NCBI GenBank assembly: GCA_900770075.1
Contig: CAAGIZ010000121.1
Location: forward strand, 1-7,340
Direction of reading: 5' to 3'
Source: Spirochaetia bacterium
Lineage (GTDB): Bacteria > Spirochaetota > Spirochaetia > Treponematales > Treponemataceae
DNA length: 7,340 nucleotides
In this document: in pieces, positions 7,248 to 7,340 of the stretch
Position numbering within the stretch: position 1 is the first letter of the stretch
Layout: every line of letters starts with the position of its first letter
Translations under genes and position numbers: made by a program
The notes under the pieces: model-generated
The model's database searches: none
Told to the model about the DNA's origin: nothing
The model's input: the letters and a program-made list of their open reading frames with translations, nothing else

Positions 7248-7340
7248 CTATTGCAGAGGAGCAAAATATCCGCTTTCATCCCTGCCGGAACGGTTCATAA
7301 GGTAGGCCGCAACCTCTACAGGAAGGTATTTTTCACCAAA
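7248..7340 (-). CDS. C-terminal end of a convergent gene, unknown function (partial)
   Basis: On the minus strand, thirty codons run from the window edge to a TAG stop (complement of 7248-7250). The peptide starts FGEKYLPVEVAAYLMNRSG and ends GYFAPLQ. The composition is protein-like (an amphipathic helix followed by a short tail), and all three plus frames over this stretch carry stops, so minus-strand coding is the best reading. I do not recognise the family. Its stop lies 10 nt from the stop of the large plus-strand frame, making the two genes convergent with almost no spacer. Confidence 0.5.
   Translation of the reverse strand, partial: FGEKYLPVEVAAYLMNRSGRDESGYFAPLQ

Overview
The window looks like spirochaete DNA, most likely a host-associated Treponema. 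The reasons are moderate GC with many A and T runs, GTG starts, tightly packed same-strand genes, and a very large signal-peptide-bearing beta-barrel protein ending in phenylalanine. This placement rests on protein style only; no rRNA or other phylogenetic marker is present.

Layout: (1) 3-1322 (+) is the membrane-spanning part and C-terminal soluble domain of a multi-pass inner-membrane protein, probably cut by the window edge. Its architecture recalls M28-type (ERMP1/Fxna-like) membrane metallopeptidases. (2) Its stop overlaps the GTG start of the next frame by 4 nt (GTGA). (3) 1319-7237 (+) is a single open frame of 1972 codons holding two unrelated proteins. Residues 1-387 are a complete Y-family DNA polymerase IV (DinB) with catalytic residues, HhH, little finger, clamp-binding motif and a family-typical C-terminal end. 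Residues 392-1972 are an exported outer-membrane protein with its own signal peptide, beta-sandwich middle and C-terminal barrel. Its segment order resembles SprA/Sov, the type 9 secretion translocon of Bacteroidota. (4) 7248-7340 (-) is the last 30 codons of a convergent gene, starting 10 nt past the stop of the large frame.

The main point of interest is the DinB/outer-membrane junction near 2474-2500. A cytoplasmic polymerase runs in frame into a Sec signal peptide with no stop codon and no canonical start codon between them. The junction carries the heptamer T TTA AAC in the zero frame, a TAA stop reachable by a +1 shift, and a GGAG Shine-Dalgarno-like motif 5 nt before a CTC codon where a start would be expected. 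Possible explanations are a real fusion processed by signal peptidase, a recoding or slippage-controlled gene pair, or a mutation or assembly error joining two formerly separate genes. The sequence alone cannot separate these.

No tRNA, rRNA, CRISPR array, insertion sequence or convincing terminator was seen. The plus-strand genes appear to form one operon with no intergenic promoter space.
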